In this document: positions 36,052 to 46,341 of the stretch, in pieces | How positions within the stretch are numbered: the first letter of the stretch is position 1 | How the letters are laid out: every line of letters starts with the position of its first letter | NCBI RefSeq assembly: GCF_001429165.1 | Contig: NZ_LMIR01000002.1 | Location: forward strand, 1,042,662 to 1,106,661 | Source of the DNA: Agromyces sp. Root81 | Lineage (GTDB): Bacteria; Actinomycetota; Actinomycetes; Actinomycetales; Microbacteriaceae | Direction: 5' to 3' | Length of the DNA: 64,000 nt | Notes under the pieces: model-generated | What the model saw: the letters and a program-made list of their open reading frames with translations, nothing else | Told to the model about the DNA's origin: nothing | Database searches by the model: none | Made by a program: the position numbers and the translations under genes

Positions 36052-37472
36052 CGGCGGCCGCCGCCGGGCGCCTTCTCATCGTCGAGCTCACCGACGATCG
36101 CCGCGATCGCGGCCGTCGACGGACGCTCCTCGCGCTCGACCTCGGCGCGCTCGTCGGGCGAGAGGTGGTCGTCGACGCTCATCGTGGCCTCGTCGAACGG
36201 GCGGTCCCCGGCGAGCACGCTGCGCAGCTGCTCCCGGTCGAGCTGCTTCGTCCATGTGCCGACCAGGAGCGTCGCGACGGCGTTGCCCGTGAAGTTGGTG
36301 AGGGCGCGCGCCTCGGACATGAAGCGGTCGATGCCCACGATCACCCCGACGCCGTCGACGAGGTCGGGCCGGTGGGCCTGCAGGCCGCCGGCGAGGGTCG
36401 CGAGGCCCGCGCCCGTCACGCCGGCCGCGCCCTTCGAGGCGACCATCATGAACAGCAGCAGCGAGATCTGCTCGCCGAGCGCGAGCGGCGTGCCCATCGC
36501 GCCGGCGATGAACAGCGACGCCATCGTGAGGTAGATCGCGGTGCCGTCGAGGTTGAACGAGTAGCCCGTGGGGATGGTGATGCCCGCCACCGGCTTGGAG
36601 ACGCCCGCGTGCTCCATCTTGGCGATGAGTCGCGGCAGCACCACCTCGCTCGACGAGGTCGAGACGATGAGCAGGTACTCGCGGCCCAGATACCTCATCA
36701 GCGTGAAGATGTTCACGCGGCTCACCGCCCAGAGCAGCGACCCGAGCACGACCACGATGAACAGCGCGCACGTGATGTAGAACGCGATCATGAGCGTGCC
36801 GAGGCCGATGATCGCCGCGACGCCGGTGTTGCCCACGACTGCGGCGATCGCGCCGAACGCACCGATCGGCGCGACCCACATGATCATCGCGAGGATGCGG
36901 AACACGAGCGCCTGGATCTGCCGGATCGCGCCGAGGATCGGCGTGCCCTTCGGGCCCATCTTCTGCAGGGCGAAGCCCACGAGGAGCGCGACGAACAGCA
37001 CCTGCAGGATATTGCCGTCGACGAGCGAGGAGAGCAATGAGGTCGGGATGATGCCGAGGATGAACTCGCTCGTCGTCTTCGCCTCGGTGGTGCCCGCGTC
37101 GTACGAGGTGCCGGCGATGCCCAGGCCCTCGCCAGGGTGGATGAGGTTGCCCACCACGAGGCCGATGCCGAGTGCGAACGTCGACATGACCATGAAGTAC
37201 AGCAGCGCCAGGCCGCCGACCTTGCCGACGGTCGCGGCCTTCGCGATCGACCCGACGCCGAGCACGATCGTGCAGAAGATGATCGGGGCGATCATCATCT
37301 TGATGAGCAGCACGAACGCGTCGCCGATCGGCTTCAAGCCCACGGCGAAGTCGGGGGCCACGAGGCCGACCGTGACGCCCGCGAGCACCGCGACGATCAC
37401 CGCGATGTAGAGGTAGTGCGAGGAGTCGATCCTCCGCCGGGCGGGTCCCCCGGTGCGAGACTGGAGCGCCAT
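36048..37472 (-). CDS. dctA: C4-dicarboxylate:cation symporter (DctA/GltP, DAACS family)
   Basis: A 474-residue carrier that takes up succinate, fumarate, malate or aspartate with protons or sodium. It contains [36 protein letters not shown] (the serine-rich re-entrant loop), [19 protein letters not shown] and [19 protein letters not shown], with the [13 protein letters not shown] block near the end, all canonical for DctA. The ATG at 37472 is chosen for family length; the open frame reaches 37535. It is divergent from a DctS/DctR two-component system that is likely to control it, and is coupled to the amino-acid permease downstream. Confidence 0.93.
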   Translation of the reverse strand: MALQSRTGGPARRRIDSSHYLYIAVIVAVLAGVTVGLVAPDFAVGLKPIGDAFVLLIKMMIAPIIFCTIVLGVGSIAKAATVGKVGGLALLYFMVMSTFALGIGLVVGNLIHPGEGLGIAGTSYDAGTTEAKTTSEFILGIIPTSLLSSLVDGNILQVLFVALLVGFALQKMGPKGTPILGAIRQIQALVFRILAMIMWVAPIGAFGAIAAVVGNTGVAAIIGLGTLMIAFYITCALFIVVVLGSLLWAVSRVNIFTLMRYLGREYLLIVSTSSSEVVLPRLIAKMEHAGVSKPVAGITIPTGYSFNLDGTAIYLTMASLFIAGAMGTPLALGEQISLLLFMMVASKGAAGVTGAGLATLAGGLQAHRPDLVDGVGVIVGIDRFMSEARALTNFTGNAVATLLVGTWTKQLDREQLRSVLAGDRPFDEATMSVDDHLSPDERAEVEREERPSTAAIAAIVGELDDEKAPGGGRR

Positions 37473-37547
37473 TGCCGTCCCTGCCTTCCTTCGTCGGTCA
37501 TCGCCGGTCGGCGACGAATCGGTGGGTTCGGGCAAGCATGCGACGGC

Positions 37548-37563
37548 GGATGCCGCGGCATCC
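37548..37563. repeat. GGATGCCGCGGCATCC palindrome in the dctA-dctS gap
   Basis: A perfect 16-nt palindrome, 18 nt with its flanking C and G, in the divergent promoter region. It is the same word as at 13431 and 48540. It could be the DctR site by position, but its presence elsewhere argues for a general genome word. Confidence 0.7.
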
Positions 37564-37590
37564 GGTTGTGTTCATACTGTTCGCAGCACG

Positions 37591-37612
37591 GGGCGCAACG
37601 CCCGCCTAGGCT
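37591..37612 (+). promoter_or_regulatory. Promoter of the DctS/DctR operon with an overlapping inverted repeat
   Basis: TAGGCT (37607-37612) is a likely -10 box. GGGCG-CAA-CGCCC (37591-37603) lies in the spacer and could be an operator. The leader would be about 20 nt, with GAGG before the ATG. Confidence 0.4.
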
Positions 37613-37640
37613 GAAACCGAGCAGGCGTTGCGAGGTGGGC

Positions 37641-39308
37641 ATGAAGGCGTGGATCGGCGGTTGGAGCATCGCCACGAAGCTGTTCGTGCTTCAGCTCGTG
37701 ATGATCGTCGTGCTCGCCGCCCTGGCCGTCGTCTGGATCTGGGCCGACGCCCGCGCCGACGTCGAACGGGACGCAGCGGCCAAGAGCCTCGCCGTGGCCG
37801 AGACGCTCGCCGCCGACCCCTATGTCGCCGCCGCGCTCGGCACGCCCGACCCCACGGCGCGGCTGCAGCCCTACGCCGTCTCGGTGATGCACGAGGCCGG
37901 CATCGACTTCATCACGATCATGGCGCCCGACCGAGTCCGCTACACCCATCCCGACCCGACGCGGATCGGCCAGGAGTTCCTCGGCAACATCGACCGCGCT
38001 CTCGCGGGCGACTCGTTCACCGAGACCTACACCGGCACGCTCGGTCCGTCGGTACGCGCCGTCGTGCCGGTACTCGCCGACGACGGCGAGGTCGTCGCGC
38101 TCGTCGCCGCCGGCGTGACCGTCTCGAACACCCAGGTGGCGCTCGGTGGGCGCATCGCGACGGTCCTCCTCGCGGCACTCGCGATGATCGCCATCGGCGC
38201 GGTCATCGCGTGGCTGCTCAGCCGCTACCTGCGCCGGGTCACCTGGGGCCGCGGTGCCGAGGAGATGAGCCGCATGTTCTCGTACTACGAGGGCGTGCTG
38301 CACTCCATCGGCGAGGGACTCGTGCTGCAGGACCGCTCGAACGCGGTGGTGCTCTACAACGATCGCGCCGCCGAGCTGCTCGGCCTGCCGAGGCGACCCG
38401 CGACCGCGACCTCGGCCGTACCACTCGCCCAGCTCGACCTGCCGCGCGCGGTCGCCGACGTGCTCTCCCGCACCGACTCGGCCGTCGACGAGATCGCGAT
38501 CACGCCGACGCACGTGCTCGTCATCGACCGCGATGTGATCGTCTCGCGCGGGCGCAGCCGTGGCGGCGGGCGCATCGGCACGGTCACGACCCTGCGCGAC
38601 CACACCGAGCTGCAGGAACTCAGCGGCGAGCTCGAGACGATGACGACGCTCTCGGACGCACTCCGGTCGCAGGCGCACGAGTTCGCGAACCGGCTGCACA
38701 CGATCATCGCGCTCATCGAGCTCGACCGGCCGGCGGATGCCGCGGCGCTCGCGAGCTCGGAGCTCGCGCTCAGCCAGGCCCTCGCCGACCGGCTCCTCTC
38801 CGCCGTCGAGGAACCCGTGCTGCTCGCGCTGCTGCTCGGCAAGGCGGCGCAGGCGAGCGAGCGCGGCATCGCCTTCGAGATCGACCTGCCCGATCGGCTC
38901 GAGCCGACCTCAGTGCCCGCCCGCGACCTCATCACGATCGTGGGCAACCTCATCGACAACGCGCTCGATGCGGCCGCACGTACGTCGGCTCCCGCGGTCC
39001 ACGTCGCGGTCGAGGCGACGGACGCCGCGCTGCGTATCGCCGTGGGCGACAGCGGGACCGGCCCGGGCGAGGGCGACCGTGTCTTCGATCTCGGTGTCAC
39101 GACGAAGGAGGCGACCGGCCACGGCATCGGACTCGCCCTCGTGCGGCAGGCGGTGATCCGCCTCGGCGGCCGCATCCGGGTGCTGGGCTCGACCTTCGAG
39201 GTGACCCTGCCCCTGACCGCAACGCCGACTCCCGCCGCTGCGATCCCGGCCACGACTCGCACCGCGGTCAACGACGCCGACACGAGTGAAGGCGCTGGAG
39301 ATGCCTGA
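37641..39308 (+). CDS. Sensor histidine kinase of the CitA/DcuS/DctS family
   Basis: A 555-residue membrane kinase that senses an extracellular carboxylate. It has TM1 near residues 13-32, an extracytoplasmic PAS-like (sCache) domain of about 135 residues, TM2 near 170-192, a cytoplasmic PAS domain, and the H-box SQAHEFANRLHTI with phospho-acceptor His346. The ATPase follows with NLIDNALDAA (N box) and TKEATGHGIGLALVRQ (G2). The ATG at 37641 has GAGG upstream. It is followed by its response regulator with an 8-bp overlap and faces dctA, so C4-dicarboxylates are the likely signal. Confidence 0.92.
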   Translation: MKAWIGGWSIATKLFVLQLVMIVVLAALAVVWIWADARADVERDAAAKSLAVAETLAADPYVAAALGTPDPTARLQPYAVSVMHEAGIDFITIMAPDRVRYTHPDPTRIGQEFLGNIDRALAGDSFTETYTGTLGPSVRAVVPVLADDGEVVALVAAGVTVSNTQVALGGRIATVLLAALAMIAIGAVIAWLLSRYLRRVTWGRGAEEMSRMFSYYEGVLHSIGEGLVLQDRSNAVVLYNDRAAELLGLPRRPATATSAVPLAQLDLPRAVADVLSRTDSAVDEIAITPTHVLVIDRDVIVSRGRSRGGGRIGTVTTLRDHTELQELSGELETMTTLSDALRSQAHEFANRLHTIIALIELDRPADAAALASSELALSQALADRLLSAVEEPVLLALLLGKAAQASERGIAFEIDLPDRLEPTSVPARDLITIVGNLIDNALDAAARTSAPAVHVAVEATDAALRIAVGDSGTGPGEGDRVFDLGVTTKEATGHGIGLALVRQAVIRLGGRIRVLGSTFEVTLPLTATPTPAAAIPATTRTAVNDADTSEGAGDA

Positions 39309-39999
39309 GACGCTCCGCGTGCTCGTGGTCGAGGACGATCCGATCACGAGCGAGGCGCACGCGGCCTACGTGGGCCGGGTGGACGGCTTCGAGATCGCGG
39401 GCATCGCCCGCACCGGGCACGAGGCGATCCGAATGCTGCGCGACGCCCGCGAGGGCCGCATCGCGTCGATCGACCTGATCCTGCTCGACGTGAACCTGCC
39501 CGACACCACCGGCATCGAACTCTGCCGTTCGATGAGAGCGGCGAGCATCGAGATCGATGTGATCGCCGTCACCGCCGTACGCGACGCCGCAGTGGTGCGA
39601 TCCGCTGTGGCACTCGGGATCGTGCAGTACCTCATCAAGCCGTTCAGCTTCGCGGTGTTCGCCGAGAAGCTCGCTGCATACCGCGCCTTCCATGCGCGGG
39701 TGAGCTCGGCGCGCGTCACCGACCAGCAGCAGGTCGACGCGTCATTCGCCGCACTGCGCACCTCGTCGGTCGGCGACCTGCCGAAGGGCCTCACCGCCGA
39801 GACACTCGACCGAGTACGTGCGGCCGTCAACGAAGCTCCGTCGCACGCGATGTCGGCGGCCGAGCTCGCCGCGGCACTCGAGCTCTCGCGCGTCACCGCC
39901 CGCCGCTACCTCGAGCATCTCGCCGACTCGGGTGTCGTCGAACGGGCGAGTCGCTACGGCACCCCCGGACGTCCGGAAGTGGAGTACCGGCGGCGCTGA
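39301..39999 (+). CDS. Response regulator of the CitB/DcuR/DctR family
   Basis: A 232-residue regulator. The receiver domain has the acidic pair in VLVVEDDP, phospho-acceptor Asp63 in LILLDVNLPD, and the conserved Lys in YLIKPF. The C-terminal HTH (ALELSRVTARRYLEHLAD) is followed by the GRPEVEYRR ending typical of CitB-type regulators. The ATG at 39301 overlaps the kinase stop by 8 bp and has GAAGG upstream; a GTG 15 bp earlier is an alternative start. It would activate dctA and the linked permease when the kinase is on. Confidence 0.92.
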   Translation: MPETLRVLVVEDDPITSEAHAAYVGRVDGFEIAGIARTGHEAIRMLRDAREGRIASIDLILLDVNLPDTTGIELCRSMRAASIEIDVIAVTAVRDAAVVRSAVALGIVQYLIKPFSFAVFAEKLAAYRAFHARVSSARVTDQQQVDASFAALRTSSVGDLPKGLTAETLDRVRAAVNEAPSHAMSAAELAAALELSRVTARRYLEHLADSGVVERASRYGTPGRPEVEYRRR

Positions 40000-40028
40000 A
40001 CGGCCACGAATCCCAAGTGGCCGCGTGT

Positions 40029-40121
40029 CGCACCCGCATCGGGCCCGTCACCGCCGACCGCGAGCGGGCGCACACCGCGGTCGCCGAGATCGTCGAGGAG
40101 GCGACCGCGCGACTCGGCTGA
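40029..40121 (+). pseudogene. Remnant of a second glpD (3' end only)
   Basis: These 93 bp match the last 93 bp of glpD (34272-34364) at about 92% identity, and both end in TGA. In frame it reads RTRIGPVTADRERAHTAVAE and then IVEEATARLG. It has no start, promoter or upstream glpD sequence, and lies just behind the response-regulator gene. It is best read as the tail of a lost or transferred glpD copy. Confidence 0.8.
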
Positions 40122-40268
40122 ATCACGCCGCCGACACACGAACGGCGAACCCCTCAGCGCCGGCTCGACCGAATTCCGCCGTCAAACGCGGCGTCAAACA
40201 TCCCTGCGATGTGATGTCTTCACGGATCGACGAGACGCGTCGGCCGTGACAGGAATGAGCACAACATC

Positions 40269-40520
40269 ATGACGCTATTCATGGATGTCCACACGATCGA
40301 CGGCGGAGTGTCGGAGGCCGATGTCGCCGGTGCCCACCAGGCCGACCTGGCAACCCAGAATGCGCACGGGGTCAACTACCTGCGCTACTGGGTCGACCAG
40401 GAGGCGGGCAAGATCTTCTGCCTGGTCGACGCCCCCGACGCGGATGCCGCCAACACCGTGCACCGTGAGGCGCACGGCCTCGTCGCCGACGAGATCTACC
40501 CCGTCCACGAACACTCCTGA
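40269..40520 (+). CDS. DUF4242 protein (SCO4226-like, nickel-binding family)
   Basis: An 83-residue protein. The family member SCO4226 of Streptomyces binds nickel in a ferredoxin-like dimer. Here the matching blocks are MDVHTIDGGVSEADVAGAHQ, NYLRYWVDQEAGKIFCLVDA and HREAHGLVADEIYPVHE, which carry several histidines and a cysteine that could bind metal. The ATG at 40269 is supported by family length. A SARP-type regulator gene begins 33 bp downstream in the same direction; DUF4242 genes often accompany such large regulators. Confidence 0.88.
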   Translation: MTLFMDVHTIDGGVSEADVAGAHQADLATQNAHGVNYLRYWVDQEAGKIFCLVDAPDADAANTVHREAHGLVADEIYPVHEHS

Positions 40521-40553
40521 CCACTGATCGGGGAAGTGCGAGACCATGAGGAC

Positions 40554-42305
40554 ATGGCGACGATCACCGATCGTCCGAGTCTGACCGTCCAGCTCCTCGG
40601 CCGCCCCCGGATCACCCGGGGTGCGGGCGAGGGGTATGAGTTCCGCAGCCGCAAGAGCTGGGCGGTTCTCGCGTACCTGGTCTTGAGCGAGCGAGCCCCG
40701 AGCCGCATGCAGCTCGCCGGACTGCTGTTCGGAGAGGCGGACGATCCGGCTCGGGCGTTGCGCTGGTGCCTCGCCGAAATCCGTCGAGCGCTGGGAGACA
40801 TCGCCTCGATCGAGGGGGATCCGGTGGCACTGACACTGCCGCCGGATGCCGTGGTCGATGTCGATGTCCTCGTTCGCGGCGTCTGGTCCGAAGCGGTCGT
40901 GCTCCCCGGAATGGGCGCCGAACTGCTCGACGGCCTGGCCCTGCGCGACGCCGGCGCGTTCGAGACCTGGCTGATCTCGCAGCAGCGGCACGTGGCCGCG
41001 GTCTCCGAGGCCGTGCTGCACGAGGCCGCATTGGGTTCGATGTCCGCGGGCGATCTGAACGCGGCCCTCGGCTACGGCGTCCGGGCGGCCACCATGAGCC
41101 CCCTCGACGAGAATCATCAGGCCCTGCTGATCCGGCTGTACCGGCTCGCCGGGGACGATGAGGCGGCCGCGCGCCAGTACGCGCTCTGCCGGGAGCTGTT
41201 CCGGCGAGAACTCGGCGTGGCACCCGGGCCGGCCGTCGACGCGGCGCTCCGCGAGCGCGTGCAGGCCGAGCCGGCGAGTGTCGACGACGCCGCGATCGCC
41301 GCGCTGGCCGAGGCCGGCTCGGCCGCCGTGGCGGCCGGCTCCATCGCAGCGGGCATCGAGTCGCTCGGCACGGCGGCCAGGCTGGCCGACCAGACGGGCG
41401 AGCCGCGACGGCGGGTCGCTGCGCGGCTCGCGCTGGCCGAGGCCCTCATCCACGGGCTCGGCGGCCTCGACGAGCCGGGTCTGGCCCGCCTGTACGAAGC
41501 CGACGAGATCGCGCGAACGCACGGGCTCCGGGCGGCGGTGGGCGAGATCCGAGCCGAACTGGGCTACGTCGACTTCCTCAGGGCCCGTTACGACCGGGCG
41601 GAACGCTGGCTCGGCGATGCGCTGAGCTTCGCCGACGACTCGCTCCCGGTGCAGGCCAAGGCCACCACCTACCTCGGTTCGGTGGCGAGCGACCGGGGCG
41701 ACTTCGATCGCGCGCGCGAGCTCCTCGGATCGGCGATCGAGATGTCCGACTCGGCCGGCGAAGTCCGGCGCCAGTCGTTCGGTCTCGCGATGCTCGGGCG
41801 GGTGGCCCTGCTCACCGGGCTGCCGGATGAGGCCGAGACCTGGCTGACCCGGTCGATCGCCGTGGCGCAGCACGATCACTGGCTGGCGGTGCTGCCCTGG
41901 CCTCAGGCGATTCTCGGTGAGGTGAAGCTCGTGCAGGGCGACCTCGACGGCGCCGCAACGGTGCTGGACCAGGCCTTCGCCCGGGCGTGTCAGCTCAGGG
42001 ACCCGTGCTGGGAGGGGATGTCGACGCGCGCCCTCGCCCTCGTCGCCGAAGCCAGAGGCGAGACCGATCGGGCCTTCGCGATCATGGTCGACGCGCGCGT
42101 GCGCTGCAACCGCCTCGCCGATCCGTACGTCTGGCTCGAGGGGTACATCCTCGAGGCGCTCGGCGAGCTCGGTCGCCGGCACGGGCATCCGCAGACTCCG
42201 AGCTGGGTCGAGGCGTTGGACCTGCTGACCGATCGGACGCGGATGTGGGTCGGGCGCCGCTCGAGGCGGGACGCGCCACTCGACGCGAGGCATCCGTCGA
42301 GGTGA
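40554..42305 (+). CDS. SARP/BTAD-type transcriptional regulator with a TPR-like C-terminal region
   Basis: A 583-residue regulator. The N-terminal winged helix (about residues 10-95, LTVQLLGRPRITRG, FRSRKSWAVLAYLVLSE, RALRWCLAEIRRAL) is of the OmpR-like SARP type. The bacterial transcriptional activation domain (about 100-235) ends at FRRELGVAPGPAVDAALRER. Helical repeats resembling TPRs then fill residues 260-560 (RARELLGSAIEMSDSAGE, AETWLTRSIAVAQHDHW). It may be the activator of its neighbour DUF4242. The start may be ATG 40554 or GTG 40536. Its stop lies inside the left arm of a large inverted repeat. Confidence 0.85.
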   Translation: MATITDRPSLTVQLLGRPRITRGAGEGYEFRSRKSWAVLAYLVLSERAPSRMQLAGLLFGEADDPARALRWCLAEIRRALGDIASIEGDPVALTLPPDAVVDVDVLVRGVWSEAVVLPGMGAELLDGLALRDAGAFETWLISQQRHVAAVSEAVLHEAALGSMSAGDLNAALGYGVRAATMSPLDENHQALLIRLYRLAGDDEAAARQYALCRELFRRELGVAPGPAVDAALRERVQAEPASVDDAAIAALAEAGSAAVAAGSIAAGIESLGTAARLADQTGEPRRRVAARLALAEALIHGLGGLDEPGLARLYEADEIARTHGLRAAVGEIRAELGYVDFLRARYDRAERWLGDALSFADDSLPVQAKATTYLGSVASDRGDFDRARELLGSAIEMSDSAGEVRRQSFGLAMLGRVALLTGLPDEAETWLTRSIAVAQHDHWLAVLPWPQAILGEVKLVQGDLDGAATVLDQAFARACQLRDPCWEGMSTRALALVAEARGETDRAFAIMVDARVRCNRLADPYVWLEGYILEALGELGRRHGHPQTPSWVEALDLLTDRTRMWVGRRSRRDAPLDARHPSR

Positions 42306-42356
42306 CATCTCTGGTCGGGTCGCATCCCGCCGATCCGACCGGTTGTGTCACCTCGA
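42297..42356. repeat. Bipartite inverted repeat at the SARP gene end
   Basis: Outer arms TCGAGGTGACA (42297-42307) and TGTCACCTCGA (42346-42356) pair perfectly. Inner arms GGTCGG (42313-42318) and CCGACC (42335-42340) also pair, with symmetrical 5-nt internal loops. It includes the SARP stop codon. It could be a terminator for the SARP transcript or a protein-binding site. Confidence 0.65.
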
Positions 42357-42385
42357 TGCCCGGCCTCCGCCGCAGCGAAGACCGA

Positions 42386-42422
42386 GCGGGCCCGGACGCC
42401 TCGTCGAGGCATCCGGGCCCGC
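42386..42422 (-). terminator. 18-bp hairpin downstream of katA
   Basis: Arms 42386-42403 and 42405-42422 pair at 17 of 18 positions (GCGGGCCCGGA with TCCGGGCCCGC outermost). It starts 22 bp beyond the katA stop and is the likely katA terminator. Confidence 0.7.
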
Positions 42423-42443
42423 AGGGCTCGTGCGAACAAGCGC

Positions 42444-43916
42444 CTACGCCGCGGCATCCTCGCCGGCGAAGCCCTCGCGCAGGGCGGCGCCGAGGTCGGC
42501 GTCGACGTTCGTCCAGTACTGGAAGAACCGCTCGCGGATCTCGTCGATCGTGATCGAGCGGGCCTGGCCGGCCAGCGTCGCCTGCAGGCGCAGCTTCGCC
42601 TCGGCCGAGTAGACCTCGCGGTAGAGCGTGCCCGCCTGGCCGAAGTCGCTGTCGTCCGAGCGCAGCGTGTACGCGGCGCGCACGAGCTCGCCGTCGCTCT
42701 CCCAGCCGCCCTCGGCCGCGGCCGCGGCGGACGCGACGGGCCCGCCGAACGAGTTCGGCGCGTAGACCGGGGTGGTCGGCGCGTTGAATCCGTGACGCTG
42801 GGCGCCGTCCTGCGAGTAGTTGGCGACGGATGCCGCGTGCGGCGCGTTCACCGGAATCTGGTTGTAGTTCGTGCCCACGCGGTAGCGCTGCGCGTCGGGG
42901 TAGCTGAACACGCGCGCCATCAGCATCTTGTCGGGGCTGATCGCGATGCCGGGAACCGTGTTCGCCGGCGAGAACGCGGCCTGCTCGATCTCGGCGAAGA
43001 AGTTCTGCGGGTTGCGGTCGAGCGTGAGGGTGCCGACCGGGATCAGCGGGTAGTCGGCGTGCGGCCACACCTTCGTGAGGTCGAACGGGTTGTACCGGTA
43101 GGTCTTCGCGTCGTCGTAGGGCATGACCTGCACGTGCAGGTCCCACTTGGGGTGGTTGCCCGCCTCGATCGCCTCGTGGAGGTCGCGGCGGTAGTAGTCG
43201 GCGTCGGCACCGGCGATCGCCTCGGCACTCTCGGCGTCGAGGTGCAGGTCGCCCTGCTGCGAGCGGAAGTGGTACTTCACCCAGAACTTCTCGCCCTCGG
43301 CGTTGATCCACTGGTAGGTGTGCGAGCCGTAGCCCTGCATCTCGCGCCACGACTTCGGGAGGCCCCGGTCGCCCATGAGGTAGGTGACCTGGTGCGCCGA
43401 CTCGGGCGACAAGGTCCAGAAGTCCCACTGCATGTCGGCGTCGCGGAGGCCCGAGCCCGGCAGGCGCTTCTGCGAGTGGATGAAGTCGGGGAACTTGATG
43501 CCGTCGCGGATGAAGAACACGGGGGTGTTGTTGCCGACGATGTCGTAGTTGCCCTCGGTCGTGTAGAACTTCAGCGAGAAGCCGCGCACGTCGCGCCAGG
43601 TGTCGGGCGAGCCCTGCTCGCCGGCGACGCTCGAGAAGCGCAGCAGCGTCTCGACGGTCGAGCCGGGCTGGAACACCGCGGCACGGGTGTAGGCCGAGAC
43701 ATCCGCGGTCACCTCGAAGCTGCCGAACGCGCCGCCGCCCTTCGCGTGCACGATGCGCTCCGGGATGCGCTCGCGGTTGAACTGGGCGAGCTTCTCGACG
43801 AGGTAGCGGTCGTGCAGCACCGTCGCGCCGTCGGCGCCGATCGTGAGGGAGTGGGCGTCGCTTGCGACCGGGGTTCCGGTCTGCGTCGTGGTGGGCGTCG
43901 TGGTGGGTTCCGACAT
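42444..43916 (-). CDS. katA: Monofunctional heme catalase
   Basis: KatA splits hydrogen peroxide into water and oxygen in the cytoplasm. The 490-residue small-subunit clade-3-type catalase has the distal His57 in [14 protein letters not shown], the Asn in [12 protein letters not shown], and the proximal Tyr of [33 protein letters not shown] is the family signature. The ATG at 43916 has GAAGGA upstream; the open frame reaches 44048 without support. The furA gene lies 171 bp upstream on the same strand, so peroxide control through FurA is expected. The final DAAA tail is short. Confidence 0.95.
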   Translation of the reverse strand: MSEPTTTPTTTQTGTPVASDAHSLTIGADGATVLHDRYLVEKLAQFNRERIPERIVHAKGGGAFGSFEVTADVSAYTRAAVFQPGSTVETLLRFSSVAGEQGSPDTWRDVRGFSLKFYTTEGNYDIVGNNTPVFFIRDGIKFPDFIHSQKRLPGSGLRDADMQWDFWTLSPESAHQVTYLMGDRGLPKSWREMQGYGSHTYQWINAEGEKFWVKYHFRSQQGDLHLDAESAEAIAGADADYYRRDLHEAIEAGNHPKWDLHVQVMPYDDAKTYRYNPFDLTKVWPHADYPLIPVGTLTLDRNPQNFFAEIEQAAFSPANTVPGIAISPDKMLMARVFSYPDAQRYRVGTNYNQIPVNAPHAASVANYSQDGAQRHGFNAPTTPVYAPNSFGGPVASAAAAAEGGWESDGELVRAAYTLRSDDSDFGQAGTLYREVYSAEAKLRLQATLAGQARSITIDEIRERFFQYWTNVDADLGAALREGFAGEDAAA

Positions 43917-44063
43917 GGCGTCCTTCTCTCTGTTTCTCTTCGTTCTTTCTCTGGGATCGCCGGCCGAGGCCGACGGGGCGCAAGTAGGGAGCGCCCGAGT
44001 TTCAGGCGCGCCGGATCGACCCGGCGCGGGGTGTGGGGTGCGAGTCACGGGACTCGGGACGGA

Positions 44064-44084
44064 GACGCCGGTGCGACCGGCGTC
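44064..44084 (-). terminator. Hairpin between furA and katA
   Basis: GACGCCGGT and ACCGGCGTC form a perfect 9-bp stem with a GCG loop, 3 bp after the furA stop. A weaker CGAGT/ACTCG repeat follows (44041-44056). It may reduce read-through from furA into katA, so katA may need its own promoter in 43917-44060, where I recognise none. Confidence 0.5.
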
Positions 44085-44087
44085 GGC

Positions 44088-44537
44088 TCAGCTCAGCGCG
44101 CCGCTCGCGCTGCACTCGGGGCAGAGGCCCCAGAAGGTGACCTCCGCGGTCGCGATGCGGAAGCCGTGCGTCTCGCTCGGCGTGAGGCAGGCGGCTTCGC
44201 CGACGACGCAGCCGACGTCGAAGACCTTGCCGCAGCTCGTGCAGACGAGGTGATGGTGGTTGTCGCCCGTGCGCGTCTCGTACAGCGCGGGCGAGCCGGC
44301 CGGCTCGATCCGGCGGAGGAGTCCGGCGTCGGTCAGGGCGCCGAGCACCCCGTAGACGGCCTGCCGAGACGTCGTCGGCAGCAGCTCCGCGACGCGAGTG
44401 TGCACGTCGTCGGCATCGAGGTGCTCGCCGGCGTGGAACGCATCGAAGACCGCGAGACGCGACTCGGTGACCTTGAGCCCCGCGCCGCGCAGCCGGGCGG
44501 CGGCCCGCTCGCGTTCGTCGGTGGCGTTCGAGGTCAT
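44088..44537 (-). CDS. furA: Fur-family repressor, FurA/PerR-like
   Basis: A 149-residue metalloregulator that usually represses catalase until peroxide oxidises it. The winged helix (about residues 10-80) has KVTESRLAVFDAFHAGEHLD and TSRQAVYGVLGALTDAGLL. The dimer domain carries the metal site GDNHHHLVCTSCGKVFDV and the second zinc pair CPECSASG. The ATG at 44537 lies exactly 6 nt from TAGGCT, so the message is leaderless. A 37-bp palindrome covers the promoter and should be its own operator. It is placed upstream of katA, as in mycobacterial furA-katG. Confidence 0.93.
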   Translation of the reverse strand: MTSNATDERERAAARLRGAGLKVTESRLAVFDAFHAGEHLDADDVHTRVAELLPTTSRQAVYGVLGALTDAGLLRRIEPAGSPALYETRTGDNHHHLVCTSCGKVFDVGCVVGEAACLTPSETHGFRIATAEVTFWGLCPECSASGALS

Positions 44538-44543
44538 GACTCG

Positions 44544-44583
44544 AGCCTATCGGTTGTCTTGACTTTGTCAAAACAACCGATAG
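44544..44583 (-). promoter_or_regulatory. furA promoter and 37-bp FurA operator palindrome
   Basis: On the minus strand TTGACA (44566-44571) and TAGGCT (44544-44549), 16 nt apart, make a near-consensus promoter. A palindrome at 44547-44583 spans it: arms of 17 nt pairing at 16 positions around TTT, built from CTATCGGTTGT, TTGAC, GTCAA and ACAACCGATAG. A repressor bound here would cover both promoter boxes. Confidence 0.8.
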
Positions 44584-44657
44584 CGCCGGTCCGCTCTTCC
44601 CCCGGCCGCGCGAATGCCGCATGATGGCTTGACCCGCAGATCGAAGGAGATCGCCGC

Positions 44658-46253
<1,596 letters not shown>

Positions 46254-46258
46254 GCCGT

Positions 46259-46308
46259 GAGCGAGCGGATGCCTCGTGCTGCGGTGGGCGCGAGGCATCC
46301 GCTCGCTC
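46259..46308 (+). terminator. Perfect 18-bp hairpin after the acyl-CoA synthetase gene
   Basis: Arms at 46259-46276 (GAGCGAGCGGATGCCTCG) and 46291-46308 are exact complements around a 14-nt loop. It begins 5 bp after the stop and contains the window's GGATGCC/GGCATCC word in the stem. Confidence 0.8.
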
Positions 46309-46341
46309 GCGCGCTCGCCCGACGACCGCGATGATGGAGCG

